64,000 nucleotides of DNA from an uncultured Desulfobacterales bacterium (GTDB lineage: Bacteria > Desulfobacterota > Desulfobulbia > Desulfobulbales > Desulfocapsaceae): positions 44,246-108,245 of the forward strand of contig CALGIJ010000007.1 in NCBI GenBank assembly GCA_937915545.1, read 5' to 3'. Positions 15,699-25,617 of this stretch are shown here, one piece after another. The number at the start of each line of letters is the position of its first letter. Position 1 is the first letter of the stretch. The notes beneath the pieces are model-generated. The model made no database searches, was not told the origin of the DNA, and was given only the letters and a program-made list of their open reading frames with translations. A program made the position numbers and the translations under genes.

Positions 15699-16408
15699 GT
15701 CTTCTGACAATCGACAATATCCACAGCTACTACGGACATATCCATGCCTTGAAGGGGATCTCGCTTGAGGTCAACCAGGGCGAGATCGTCTGCTTGATCG
15801 GCTCCAACGGCGCCGGCAAGAGCACCGCCCTGCGCACTATCTCCGGGCTCATGCACCCCAAGGTGGGGCGCATCGTCTTCGACGGCAACGACATCTCCAA
15901 AATGGATGCCCACGAGATCGTCGCCAGCGGCATGGTGCATGTCCCTGAGGGACGCGGCATCTTTCCCACGCTGACGGTCAAGGAGAACCTCGAGATGGGG
16001 GCCTTCACCCTCACCGACCGGCACGTCATCGAAGAGCGCATGGAGCATGGCTTCTCCCTCTTTCCGCGCCTCAAGGAGCGTATCGACCAGTTCGGTGGCA
16101 CGCTTTCCGGTGGCGAGCAGCAGATGCTGGCCATCGCCCGCGGGCTGATGCTCGACCCCAAGCTGCTCATGCTCGACGAGCCGTCCATGGGGCTTGCGCC
16201 GATTCTTGTCGAACTCATTTTCGACATCGTCAGAAAGCTCAACGAACAGGGTACCACCATCCTCCTCGTCGAGCAGAATGCCCTCATGGCCCTGTCCATC
16301 GCCCACCGCGGCTATGTGTTGCAGACCGGCGAGATCACCATCAGTGATTCCGCCGAGAAGCTGAGAAACGACAAGGCGGTGCAGAAGGCCTACCTCGGCA
16401 TGTCCTGA
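15695..16408 (+). CDS. livF: Branched-chain amino-acid ABC transporter, ATPase LivF
   Basis: A 237-residue ABC ATPase. Walker A GSNGAGKST is near residue 36, signature LSGGEQQMLAIARGL near residue 138, Walker B LMLDEPSMGLAP, and switch LVEQNA. MVHVPEGRGIFPTLTV is typical of LivF. Last gene of livKHMGF; overlaps livG by 4 bases. A 12-bp hairpin follows. Confidence 0.97.
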   Translation: MSLLTIDNIHSYYGHIHALKGISLEVNQGEIVCLIGSNGAGKSTALRTISGLMHPKVGRIVFDGNDISKMDAHEIVASGMVHVPEGRGIFPTLTVKENLEMGAFTLTDRHVIEERMEHGFSLFPRLKERIDQFGGTLSGGEQQMLAIARGLMLDPKLLMLDEPSMGLAPILVELIFDIVRKLNEQGTTILLVEQNALMALSIAHRGYVLQTGEITISDSAEKLRNDKAVQKAYLGMS

Positions 16409-16436
16409 GGCCTTTGCCAACATGTGCAGCACCGAG

Positions 16437-16464
16437 CCCGGTTTTCTCGCCTGAGAAAACCGGG
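16437..16464. terminator. Bidirectional hairpin between livF and the HD-GYP gene
   Basis: A perfect 12-bp stem (CCCGGTTTTCTC / GAGAAAACCGGG, loop GCCT) sits between the two convergent stop codons. No long T-run follows on either strand, but the stem is strong and its position fits a shared terminator. Confidence 0.8.
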
Positions 16465-16465
16465 T

Positions 16466-17557
16466 TCAGTGTTTCAGGGCATCCACTTCCTCGGGATAAT
16501 CGGCATATTTGAGGGCTATCTGCCGGAACTCTTCTTCGATGGCGAGAAAGGCGTCGACGATATCCGGGTCGAAATGCGTCCCCCGTCCCTCGATGAGAAT
16601 CGCCTTGGCTTTGGAGTGGCTGAAAGGTGCCTTGTAGACCCGCTTGCTGATCAATGCGTCGTAGACATCGGCCAGGGCCATGAGCCGCCCGGAGAGGGGA
16701 ATTCTTTCTCCGGCCCAGCGGTTGGGGTAGCCGCTGCCATCCCATTTTTCCTGGTGGCTCTCGGCGATTTCCAGGGCGTAGTGCAGAAAGGAGTTGCCGC
16801 CCAGTTTATTTTCCGCCTTGGCGATGGCGTTGCGGCCATAGACGGTGTGCAGCTTCATCTGGTCGAATTCCTCTTCGCTGAGCTTGCCCGGCTTGAGGAG
16901 GATATGGTCGGGAACGCCGACCTTGCCGATATCGTGGAGCGGGGCCGACTTGTACAGGGCATCGACGGTCTGCAGGTCCAGTTCCTCGGCATACCTGGGG
17001 TTCTTACGCAGTTCCAGGGCCAGCGCCTTGACATAGTACTTGGTGCGCTGGATATGGCCGCCGGTTTCCGGGTCGCGGTACTCCGCCAGGGCACCCATGC
17101 TCTCGATGGTTACCTCCTGGGTCAGCTCGAGCTCGGTGGTGCGCTGCTGCACCAGCAGTTCGAGGTTGTCGCGGTGCATCTTCAGCTCGAGGTGGTTTTT
17201 GACGCGGGCTTTGACGAGGAAGGGGTTGAAAGGCTTGGCGATATAGTCGACCGCGCCGAGTGAAAGGCCCCGCTCCTCGTCCTGCGCCTCCCCCAGGGCG
17301 GTGAGGAAGATGACCGGGATCTTCAGGGTGCGGGTCTCCTGTTTGAGGCGCTCGCAGACCTCGTAGCCGCTGATGCCCGGCATCATGACGTCGAGGAGGA
17401 TGAGGTCCGGGGTCATCGTCGCCAGCATTTCCAGGGCGCTCTCGCCGTCGATGGCGACGCTGAGGTCGTAGAGGTCGCCCAGGGTGTCAATGAGGATGTC
17501 GACGTTTTCCTCGGTGTCGTCGACGATGAGGATCGAACATTGCCGCTGGCGGTTCAT
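16466..17557 (-). CDS. Response regulator with HD-GYP c-di-GMP phosphodiesterase domain
   Basis: A 363-residue response regulator. The receiver domain (residues 8-125) has the phospho-acceptor Asp in LILLDVMMPG and the Lys in AKPF. A helical linker leads to an HD-GYP domain (about 150-345): metal-binding HDIGKVGVPD, HTVYGRNAI, HQEKWDGSGYP with the GYP triad, and LADVYDAL. HD-GYP domains hydrolyse cyclic di-GMP. Its start lies 1 base from the stop of the hybrid kinase, with the ribosome binding site GGGAGGATGAT inside the kinase gene, so the kinase is its likely phosphodonor. Confidence 0.95.
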   Translation of the reverse strand: MNRQRQCSILIVDDTEENVDILIDTLGDLYDLSVAIDGESALEMLATMTPDLILLDVMMPGISGYEVCERLKQETRTLKIPVIFLTALGEAQDEERGLSLGAVDYIAKPFNPFLVKARVKNHLELKMHRDNLELLVQQRTTELELTQEVTIESMGALAEYRDPETGGHIQRTKYYVKALALELRKNPRYAEELDLQTVDALYKSAPLHDIGKVGVPDHILLKPGKLSEEEFDQMKLHTVYGRNAIAKAENKLGGNSFLHYALEIAESHQEKWDGSGYPNRWAGERIPLSGRLMALADVYDALISKRVYKAPFSHSKAKAILIEGRGTHFDPDIVDAFLAIEEEFRQIALKYADYPEEVDALKH

Positions 17558-17558
17558 A

Positions 17559-20500
17559 TCATCCTCCCTGGGGGGACTGTAGGTTGGCGAGGAGCGTTGT
17601 GGTCATGGCCAGCGCCTCTTTGAAGCGATATTTTCTCACCCGCCCGGCGATGGCGGTCAGTGCGTCGCCAATCTCGACCGGCCATGGCTGCTGCAGCAAA
17701 GGGGCGAGAATGGCATCGCTCTCCCGAGGCTTGCCGTGTTGCAGGGGAGCTTTCAGCTCCCGCAGGCGCTGCTGAAGAAAACCGCTCGCGTCCGGTCCGA
17801 AGTGCTCGGTCTGGTGAGCGCCATGCACCGGTAGCGGTTGCAGCCGGTCGGCGATCCGCTCGCAGAGCTTCTTCAATTCCCGTTTCGCCTCGGCGAGATC
17901 ATGACCGATGTCTGCGTCCTCGCGCTGCAGGGCCTCCTCCAGCGCCGCCAGCCGCTGCTGCAGGGCGGTGGCGCCGAGGCTGCCGCATATTCCCTTCAGC
18001 GTATGGCAGATATGGCGGGCGCGGTTCTTTTCTCCACCCTGCAGGCAGGCGGCGAGGTCGTCGAGGTCGTTGCAGTGATCGCTGACCAGTTTCAGCAGCA
18101 GCTGGCGATAGAGGCGGCGGTTGCCGCCGAGACAGCGCAATCCGGCGAGACTGTCGATGCCGACGATGCGCGGCACTTCCTCCTCTTTGGTGGCAACATG
18201 GCCGGCAGCGGGCAGGGTGGCGCGCGGTGCGCCGTTTTCCGGCAGCCAGCGGCGCAGAAGGCGGTAGAGCAGCTCGGGGTCGATGGGCTTGCCGAGGTGG
18301 TCGTCCATGCCGGCGGCGAGGCACCGGGCACGGTCTTCGCTCATGGCGTTGGCGGTCAGGGCGAGGATTGGCGTGGTATTGCCGGTCTCGCGGATGCGCT
18401 GCGCGGCGCAGTAGCCATCCATGTCCGGCATTTGAATATCCATGAGGATGACATCGAAGCGGTTGGCGGCGGTGAGCTCGACGGCTGCCGTACCGCTGGC
18501 GGCGAGGGTGACGCGACAGCCGGTGCGGGAGAGAAGTTCGCTGGCCACCTGCTGGTTGAAGGGATTGTCCTCGACGAGGAGGACATGGGCGTGCGGAAAG
18601 CCGGGGATGGCGGCCTCACCGGGCATGGGGCGGCGGGCGCGGGGCGCGGCGTGGCCGAAGACCTCGAGAATGCTGTCGAAAAGCGCCGCCCTGGCCACTG
18701 GCTTGACGAGGAAACCGTGGATGCCCGCGGCAGTCGCTTCCCTGGCGATGTGTTCGCGACCGTAGGCGGTGACCATGATGATCCGCGGTTGCCGATCGGG
18801 CCGCCTCTCTGCAAAGATGAGGCGCGAGGCGGCGATGCCGTCCATGCCCGGCATCTCCATGTCCATGAGGATGAGGGGGATGGGCTGCGCCGCCACGATG
18901 GCCAGCGCCTCCTCGCCGCTGGCGGCGGTGACCACGCGCATGGCGAAGGTTTCCAGCGTGCTGCGCAGGATATCGCGGGAAACCGGGCTGTCGTCGACGA
19001 CCAGGGCGGTAAGGCCGCTGAACCATGACGGCGGTTGGCACGGCTGGGTAGCCTGTCCCTGGCCGGGGCGGATATGTACCGAGAAGGTGAAGGTGCTGCC
19101 CTGGCCGGGAGCGGACGCGACGGCGATGTCGCCCTGCATGAGTTGCACCAGCCGCTTGCAAATGGCCAGACCGAGGCCGGTGCCACCATACTTCCTGGTG
19201 GTCGAGCCGTCCGCCTGGGTGAAGGAGGTGAAGAGCTTGTCGCTTTGCTCGCGGCTCATGCCGATGCCCTGGTCGCTGACGGCGAAAACAAGGCGCATGG
19301 CCTCGGCGGTGTGCTGCTGGACGTCGATTGCCACGACGATCTCGCCGCGCTGCGAAAATTTGATGGCGTTACCCACCAGGTTGATCAGCACCTGCCGCAG
19401 CCGCAGCGGGTCGCCATAGAGATACGGCGGGACGCGCGGCTGTACCTGAAAGAGCAGCTCGAGGCCCTTTTCCGCAGCCTTGATGGCGAACACGTCGGCG
19501 ACGTTCTGGAGCAGCGATTCGAGGCTGAAGTCGGTGAGCTCCAGATCCATCTTGCCGGCCTCGATCTTGGAAAAATCGAGGATGTCGTTGATGATGTCGA
19601 GCAGCGAGTTGGCGGCGGCATGGGCCTTGTGCAGATAGTCGCGCTGCTTGGCATTGAGTTCTGTCTGCAGGGCGAGGTGGATCATGCCGATGACCGCGTT
19701 CATCGGTGTCCTGATCTCGTGGCTCATGCGGGCGAGGAAATCGCTCTTGGCCTGATTGGCCGCTTCCGCCGCCTCTTTGGCGAGGTGGAGGTTGGCCTCG
19801 TAATCCTTGAGCTCGGTGATGTCGTAATTGGCGCCGATGACTTTCAGCGGGTTGCCCTGCTGGTCGCGGATGACGAGGCCAGAGCCCTTGATATAGCGGA
19901 TCTTGCCATCGGGGCGGCGCACCCGGTAGACGGTGTCGTAGTCGATCTCGCCGCTCATGGTGAGGCGAATCTCCTCGCGCAGCTTGACCAGATCCTCGGG
20001 CAGCACGCCCCTGGCGAACTCGCTGTGCGGGTCGCCGGCGGTGGCCTTGTCGATGCCGAAGAGCTCGTACATGCGGTCGTCCCAGGTCTCTTCCTTGGTA
20101 AGCGCGTCGAATTCCCAGATGCCGATCTGCGCCGAATCGAGGGCGATGGAGTGTCGTTCCTGCAGCCGCCGCAGCTCGCGGTTGGCCTCTTCGGCGGCCG
20201 CGGCCGCTTCCTGCAGCTGGTTGGCGCGCAGGGCGACCTGGGCTTCGAGGCGCTGTTTCTCCAGTTCCAGTTCCTCTTCGCGGCGGCCAGGGGGGACGCC
20301 ATCCGGGTGACGGTCGGCACGGATTGCCGACGAGGTTGGTTCGCGGCCATGTTCGTGCGGCAGGCATTCGGGGGCGCCGAAGAAGAAGAGGATGCCGCGC
20401 GGCAGGTCGGGGACGAAGCGGCCGACGAGCCGCAGGCCGTGGGGAGTGGCGAGGGTGATGGGGTAGTTGCCGGCCTCCGCCAGGGCGGCAAAGGTCAGGG

Positions 20501-20663
20501 GCAGGTCGGGACAGATCAGGCTGAAGCGGTCGGCAAGGCCCGTGCCGGAAGTGGCGATGGCCTCGTGCAGGAGCCGTCCCTCCTGGATAACGCGCAAGTT
20601 GGCGTCGACGGCGAAGTGCCAGGGTTCGAGTTCGGCCAGCTGTGCAAAGGAGAGTCCGTACAT
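17559..20663 (-). CDS. Hybrid sensor histidine kinase: HNOBA-like/PAS/HisKA/HATPase/REC/REC/HPt
   Basis: A 1034-residue cytoplasmic hybrid kinase without membrane helices. The N-terminus (LEPWHFAVDANLRVIQEG, then a DRFSLICPDLP segment) resembles the HNOBA domain found beside H-NOX gas sensors. After a coiled coil come a PAS domain (about 175-290), HisKA with the phospho-His in SHEIRTPMNAVIGM, HATPase (GTGLGLAI), two receivers (LILMDMEMPGMDG and VILMDIQMPDMDG), and a C-terminal HPt (HICHTLKGICGSLGA). This is a complete internal phosphorelay. No H-NOX gene lies in the window. It is co-transcribed with the HD-GYP regulator. Confidence 0.92.
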   Translation of the reverse strand: MYGLSFAQLAELEPWHFAVDANLRVIQEGRLLHEAIATSGTGLADRFSLICPDLPLTFAALAEAGNYPITLATPHGLRLVGRFVPDLPRGILFFFGAPECLPHEHGREPTSSAIRADRHPDGVPPGRREEELELEKQRLEAQVALRANQLQEAAAAAEEANRELRRLQERHSIALDSAQIGIWEFDALTKEETWDDRMYELFGIDKATAGDPHSEFARGVLPEDLVKLREEIRLTMSGEIDYDTVYRVRRPDGKIRYIKGSGLVIRDQQGNPLKVIGANYDITELKDYEANLHLAKEAAEAANQAKSDFLARMSHEIRTPMNAVIGMIHLALQTELNAKQRDYLHKAHAAANSLLDIINDILDFSKIEAGKMDLELTDFSLESLLQNVADVFAIKAAEKGLELLFQVQPRVPPYLYGDPLRLRQVLINLVGNAIKFSQRGEIVVAIDVQQHTAEAMRLVFAVSDQGIGMSREQSDKLFTSFTQADGSTTRKYGGTGLGLAICKRLVQLMQGDIAVASAPGQGSTFTFSVHIRPGQGQATQPCQPPSWFSGLTALVVDDSPVSRDILRSTLETFAMRVVTAASGEEALAIVAAQPIPLILMDMEMPGMDGIAASRLIFAERRPDRQPRIIMVTAYGREHIAREATAAGIHGFLVKPVARAALFDSILEVFGHAAPRARRPMPGEAAIPGFPHAHVLLVEDNPFNQQVASELLSRTGCRVTLAASGTAAVELTAANRFDVILMDIQMPDMDGYCAAQRIRETGNTTPILALTANAMSEDRARCLAAGMDDHLGKPIDPELLYRLLRRWLPENGAPRATLPAAGHVATKEEEVPRIVGIDSLAGLRCLGGNRRLYRQLLLKLVSDHCNDLDDLAACLQGGEKNRARHICHTLKGICGSLGATALQQRLAALEEALQREDADIGHDLAEAKRELKKLCERIADRLQPLPVHGAHQTEHFGPDASGFLQQRLRELKAPLQHGKPRESDAILAPLLQQPWPVEIGDALTAIAGRVRKYRFKEALAMTTTLLANLQSPQGG

Positions 20664-20809
20664 GGCAATGCCCCCGATCCGCCACCTCCTGTCCCGCCAG
20701 GGCAGGGGGAAGGGGCGGTGGAGAAAGTGAACCTCGCGGAAACGGCCTTTCTTTTCAATCCTAGCGAAAATTGCCGGGGATAGGCAAAGAAGAAATGCGC
20801 AACACGCGA

Positions 20810-22603
20810 TCAGCGGCCATTTTTCAGGTCCATGGCCACCAGGCGGGCATAGTGGCCATCGGCTTGCAGCAGCTCTTCATGGCTGCCCTGCTCGACGATG
20901 AGGCCGTGGGCCATGACGACGATATGATCGGCACGGCGGATGGTGGAGAGGCGATGGGCGATGACCAGCGAGGTGCGGCCCTGGAAGCTGTCGGCGATGG
21001 CCTGTTCGAGGATGTTCTCCGATTCGGTGTCGATGGCTGCGGTGGCCTCGTCGAGGACGAGGATGGCGGGGTTGCGGCATAGCACCCGCGCGAAGGCGAG
21101 CAGCTGTTTCTGGCCGGTGGACAGCTCGATGCCGCCTTCGCCGATGGCGGTGTCGAGCCCTTGGGGCAGTCTGGCGACGAAGGCCGCCATACCGGTGCGG
21201 GCGAGGATCTCCTCGACCTCCTCACGGCTGCGGCCGGTGTCCATGACGATATTGGCCAGCAGGCTGTCCTGGAGGAGGAAGACATCCTGGAGGATGACGC
21301 CGACGACTGTGCGCAACCGCGCCAGCGGCAGCCTGGCTATATCGACGTCGTCGATGAGGATGGAACCCCCCTGGGGCTGGTAGAAGCGCAGCAGCAGGTT
21401 GACCAGGGTGGACTTGCCGGAGCCGGTGGTGCCGACCAGGGCGATGGTCTGCCCGGGCTGAATGACCAGGGAGAGGTCGTGCAGCACCTCGCGGTCCTCG
21501 TCGTAGGCAAAGCGCAGCCGGCGGAACTCGAGCTTGCCCCGGGGGGAGTCAAGCGCCAGCGGCTGCCGTGGTTCGGCGATATGCCGCTCGCTGTCGAGCA
21601 GCTGGAAGATGCGTTCCGCCGAGGCCATGGCCGACTGCACCACCGAGTATTTCTGCGACAGCTCGCGCAGCGGCTGGAAAAAGAGGCGCATGTAGGAGAT
21701 GAAGGCCACCAGCTCGCCCAGGGTGAGCCGGCTCTGCAGAATCTCGCCGCCGCCGTACCAGAGGATGATGGCCAGGGCGGCCGAGCCGAGGAACTCGGTC
21801 AGCGGCATGAAGATGCCGAAGAGTTTGATCTGCGTGAAGGTGCGGCGCCGGTACTCCTCGCTGAGGGCGAAGAAGGTGGCGCGGCTTGCCGCCTGGCGGT
21901 GGAAGAGCTGGAGGATGGCGATGCCGGCCAGGGACTCGGAGAGGAAGCTGTTGATCTTGGCCAGCTGGCTGCGGATGTCGCGGAAGCACTTCCGGGCGAG
22001 GCGGGCGAAGAAGACGGTGATGAGCAGGGCCAGCGGTACGAAGAGGGTCATGATCGCCGCCAGAGGCGGGTTCATCGAAAAGAGCAGGACGAGGATGCCT
22101 CCCAGGCGCAGGACGTCGTTGAACAGGGTGACGATCACCGAAGTGAACATCTCGTTCATGTTCTGGATGTCGTTGGTGAGCCGGGTGACCAGCTGGCCGG
22201 TGCGGCGGCTGTTGAAAAAGGGCAGGTCGAGGTGCAGCAGGTGGGTGAAGAGGTCCTGGCGCAAGCGGTGCATGACCCACTGGCCGACGTATTCCAGGAG
22301 GAGGATCTGCGCGAAGGTGGCGAAAAACACCAAACCGATGAGCAGGCCGTACTGGAGGCTGTTCCAGCCGAGCCCGGAGAGTCGCGCCGTGGTCTCCATC
22401 TCGTGGGCGGTGAGGTAGCGGTCGATGGCTGTCTGCACCAGGTAGGGCTGGGCGAGGGTCGCCCAGGTGAGAAAGAGCGACAGCAGCACCGACGCGATCA
22501 ACGGTATCCGGTACGAGGAGGCGTAGCCGAGAATGCGCCGCCACAGGCGCAGATCGCCGAGCGAGCCCTGGTGCCCCTCTTCGCTGTAGCCGAAGTCCAT
22601 CAT
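20810..22603 (-). CDS. ABC exporter half-transporter, catalytic-site subunit (BmrD/YheH-like)
   Basis: A 597-residue type IV ABC exporter: six-helix membrane domain (residues 30-330) then NBD. Walker A is GTTGSGKST, signature is LSTGQKQLLAFARVL (Thr in place of the second Gly), and Walker B is LVLDEATAAID with the catalytic Glu. The LSTGQ signature with an intact Glu is typical of the YheH/BmrD-type subunit of heterodimeric multidrug exporters. The start overlaps the stop of the partner gene by 4 bases. Confidence 0.93.
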   Translation of the reverse strand: MMDFGYSEEGHQGSLGDLRLWRRILGYASSYRIPLIASVLLSLFLTWATLAQPYLVQTAIDRYLTAHEMETTARLSGLGWNSLQYGLLIGLVFFATFAQILLLEYVGQWVMHRLRQDLFTHLLHLDLPFFNSRRTGQLVTRLTNDIQNMNEMFTSVIVTLFNDVLRLGGILVLLFSMNPPLAAIMTLFVPLALLITVFFARLARKCFRDIRSQLAKINSFLSESLAGIAILQLFHRQAASRATFFALSEEYRRRTFTQIKLFGIFMPLTEFLGSAALAIILWYGGGEILQSRLTLGELVAFISYMRLFFQPLRELSQKYSVVQSAMASAERIFQLLDSERHIAEPRQPLALDSPRGKLEFRRLRFAYDEDREVLHDLSLVIQPGQTIALVGTTGSGKSTLVNLLLRFYQPQGGSILIDDVDIARLPLARLRTVVGVILQDVFLLQDSLLANIVMDTGRSREEVEEILARTGMAAFVARLPQGLDTAIGEGGIELSTGQKQLLAFARVLCRNPAILVLDEATAAIDTESENILEQAIADSFQGRTSLVIAHRLSTIRRADHIVVMAHGLIVEQGSHEELLQADGHYARLVAMDLKNGR

Positions 22604-24411
22604 GGCTGCCGCTCCCCCGAATCGTCCTGGCGCATCTGCTTGTCGTGCATGGTGCGGTAGAGGGCGTTGACCCGCAGCAGATGGTCATGATCGCCCTGGT
22701 CCTCGACCCGGCCGTCGGCGAGGATGACGATATGGTCGGTCATTGACAGCAGCTTGATGCGGTTGGAGACGACGATCACCGTCTTGTCGTGGAAGTGCTT
22801 CCGCAACCCGCTGAAAACCTGGTGCTCGGTGGCGGTGTCCACCGCCGAGAGGCCGTCGTCAATGATCAGCAGAGGCCGGTCGCAGAGCAGGGCCCGCGCC
22901 AGGGCGAGGCGCTGGCGCTGACCGCCGGAGAGCTTGACACCGCGTTCGCCGATCAGCGTCTCATAGCTCTCGGGGAGTCTCTCGATATCGTCATGGATGG
23001 CCGCCGCCCGGGCGGCGGCGACGATCTCTTCGCGGCTGGCCTCATCGCGGCCGAGGGCGATATTGGCGGCGATGGTGTCGGAGAAGAGCACCGGCTCCTG
23101 GCTGACGAAGGCGATATGGGCGCGGAGGTAGTCGAGGGGCAGCTGGTTGACGTCCTTGCCGGCGAAGAAGAGCATGCCGTCTTCTACCGGGTAGAGCCGG
23201 GTGAGCAGCCGGCACAGGGTGGTCTTGCCGCTGCCGGTGCGGCCGGTGATACCGTGGATGCCGGGGCCGAGGCAGAGGCTGAGCCCTTCGAGCACCGGTC
23301 TCGTGCCTGCCGGGTAACGGAAGGTGAGGCGCTCGACGACGAAGCCGGGATGGGCCACCATGGTCTGGCCGGGAGGGGCGGGCGGGTCGACGAGCAGCGG
23401 CGTGCTGGCGGTAAGGCTGTGGATGCGGTTGAGCGAGGTCAGCCCGCGCTGCACCAGGTTGGCCACCCAGCCGATGGCCATCATCGGCCAGATGAGCATG
23501 TAGAGGTAGGTGATGAAGGCGACGAAATCGCCCAGGGTGATGCTGGCGGAGATCACCAGTCGACCGCCGAAATACAGGACCATGAACATGCCGGCGCTGC
23601 CGGCAAGCGTCGCCAGCGGGGTGATCAGCCCCTGGATGACCGCCACCTTGAGGTTGCCGCGCACGTAGCCCTGACCGAGCTTGTCGAAGCGGGCGGTCTG
23701 GAAGGACTCCATGGTATAGGCCTTGAGCAGGCCGATGGAGAGCAGGCTGGTGCGTGAGAACTCGGTGAGCTGGGAGAAGACCTCCTGCACGGTGGTAAAG
23801 CGGCGGTGCAGCCGCGCCGACAGCTTTCTCGTGGCAATGGCCAGGAAGGGCATCGGTGTCAGGGCGAGCAGGGTCAGCATTGGGTCGATGGCCGCCATGA
23901 AGGCGATGGCGGCAAGGGACATGACCAGGGCGTCGACGGCCGCCACCACCCCCATTCCGCAGGCCATCTGCACCGCGCCGAGGTCATTGCTGCTGTGGGC
24001 CATGAGGTCGCCCGGGCCGTGTTTCTCGAAAAAGGGCGCGTCCATGAGGAGGATGTGGCTGAACAGGCGGTTGCGCACATCCTGTTCGAGCAGCCGCGAA
24101 AAACCGATGATCAGATAGCGCCACACGAAGCGCAGCAGCACCACGGCGGTGGCGATGGCCACCATGAATGCTGCCAGTCGCAGCAGCTGCGAGTGGCTGG
24201 CGTTGCCGGCGGCGAGGGCGTCGACGCCCTCCTTGAGAAAGCGCGGGATGATCAGCTGCAGGAAATCGACGACGATGAGGGCGGCAAGACCTGAGACGAC
24301 GCGCAGGCGGTAACGGCGAAACGAAGGCAGGATGAGGCTGCGCAACTGGTCCAGAGGAACCCGCGATGCGGCCTGCTGCGGCCGGGCCGTGGAAGTGGAG
24401 GAAGGGTTCAC
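22600..24411 (-). CDS. ABC exporter half-transporter, degenerate-site subunit (BmrC/YheI-like)
   Basis: A 603-residue ABC exporter: six-helix membrane domain, then NBD with Walker A GRTGSGKTT, canonical signature LSGGQRQRLALARAL, and Walker B LLIIDDGLSAVD. The catalytic Glu is replaced by Asp, the hallmark of the degenerate nucleotide site in heterodimeric exporters such as BmrCD and TM287/288. The start is a GTG at 24411 without a clear ribosome binding site; the true start could lie slightly downstream. First gene of the pair. Substrate unknown, probably drugs, lipids or peptides. Confidence 0.92.
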   Translation of the reverse strand: MNPSSTSTARPQQAASRVPLDQLRSLILPSFRRYRLRVVSGLAALIVVDFLQLIIPRFLKEGVDALAAGNASHSQLLRLAAFMVAIATAVVLLRFVWRYLIIGFSRLLEQDVRNRLFSHILLMDAPFFEKHGPGDLMAHSSNDLGAVQMACGMGVVAAVDALVMSLAAIAFMAAIDPMLTLLALTPMPFLAIATRKLSARLHRRFTTVQEVFSQLTEFSRTSLLSIGLLKAYTMESFQTARFDKLGQGYVRGNLKVAVIQGLITPLATLAGSAGMFMVLYFGGRLVISASITLGDFVAFITYLYMLIWPMMAIGWVANLVQRGLTSLNRIHSLTASTPLLVDPPAPPGQTMVAHPGFVVERLTFRYPAGTRPVLEGLSLCLGPGIHGITGRTGSGKTTLCRLLTRLYPVEDGMLFFAGKDVNQLPLDYLRAHIAFVSQEPVLFSDTIAANIALGRDEASREEIVAAARAAAIHDDIERLPESYETLIGERGVKLSGGQRQRLALARALLCDRPLLIIDDGLSAVDTATEHQVFSGLRKHFHDKTVIVVSNRIKLLSMTDHIVILADGRVEDQGDHDHLLRVNALYRTMHDKQMRQDDSGERQP

Positions 24412-24635
24412 GCGCGGGTCTTTTTTATGGTTGTCTCGGTCTGGTCGGCCGCGGGCTTGGTGCGGCGGGAGAGGGCATGGGTCGGATAATACCGGGCAAT
24501 GGGAGGAAAGTCATCGGGAAAAGGACCCCGCGCGCCGCGGCCGTCGAGCTTGCGGGAAGCTTCCATGGCGTGTAGAGTAGCCTGCTGGTATCCTTGTCGC
24601 ACTCCCCACTCTTCTCCCCAGCCCCCACTATCGTC

Positions 24636-25433
24636 ATGCTTACGAGTTTTGTCATCTACTGTCTGGTCGGCGCCGTCGCCGGCATCCTCGCCGGCCTGCT
24701 CGGCATCGGCGGCGGGCTGGTCATCGTCCCCATGCTCGTCTACGTCTTCGGCGTACTGGCCATCCCCCAGGAACTTACCATGCACCTCGCCCTGGCCACC
24801 TCCATGGCCAGCATCATGTTCACCTCGATCTCCAGCTTCATGGCCCACCATCGCCGTGGCGCGGTGCAGTGGGAGGTGGTGCGGCGCATCGTTGTCGGCA
24901 TCTTTACCGGGACCTTTCTCGGTTCCTGCTTTGCCTCGACCTTGTCCACCGGGTTTCTGAAGATCTTTTTCGTCGTTTTTCTCTACGTCGTCGCCGTACA
25001 GTTGCTGCTCAATAAAAAGCCCAGGGGGAGCCGGGAAATGCCGGGGATGGCGGGGATGTTCGCCGTCGGCAACGTCATCGGCGCGGTGTCGAGCTTCGTC
25101 GGCATTGGCGGCGGCACCCTGTCGGTGCCGTTCATGCTGTGGTGTAATATCCGCGTCCATAACGCTATCGGCACCTCGGCGGCCATCGGCCTGCCCATCG
25201 CCATCGCCGGCACCGCCGGCTATATCTATGGCGGCTGGAACGCCGCCGAGCTCCCTCCTTACTCCCTCGGTTTCGTCTATCTCCCCGCCCTGCTCGGCAT
25301 TGCCGCCGCCAGCGTCCTCACCGCGCCGCTGGGGGTCAGGCTGGCCCATAGCCTGCCGGTGGACAAGCTGAAAAGGGTCTTTGCCATCCTCCTCCTGGTG
25401 GTCGCCACCAAGATGCTGGTCAGCGTTCTCTAA
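24636..25433 (+). CDS. TauE/SafE family permease (full length)
   Basis: A 265-residue permease of the usual length, with about eight helices and both internal repeats: LLGIGGGLVIVPML near residue 20, and VGIGGGTLSVPFML near residue 155. Family members move sulfite or other organosulfur anions across the inner membrane. I use the ATG at 24636 (MLTSF); an in-frame TTG at 24594 would add 14 polar residues, and neither has a strong ribosome binding site. It diverges from the ABC exporter pair and converges on the TehA-like gene. Confidence 0.9.
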   Translation: MLTSFVIYCLVGAVAGILAGLLGIGGGLVIVPMLVYVFGVLAIPQELTMHLALATSMASIMFTSISSFMAHHRRGAVQWEVVRRIVVGIFTGTFLGSCFASTLSTGFLKIFFVVFLYVVAVQLLLNKKPRGSREMPGMAGMFAVGNVIGAVSSFVGIGGGTLSVPFMLWCNIRVHNAIGTSAAIGLPIAIAGTAGYIYGGWNAAELPPYSLGFVYLPALLGIAAASVLTAPLGVRLAHSLPVDKLKRVFAILLLVVATKMLVSVL

Positions 25434-25617
25434 GCCCCCTCGTTTTTCCCTTCTTCCCCGACCGCGGCCATGCGGCCGGGGCGGCGCTGGGCCATGGCCG
25501 GTGTTTGTCTCCGGCAAGAGGGCAGCCCTGCCGCCACCGTCCCCCCTTTGCGTTCTGCTGACTGACGCCCCTGGGCCGGGGCGTGCATCAACCCGCCATC
25601 CTCTCTTCTCGCCGGTT

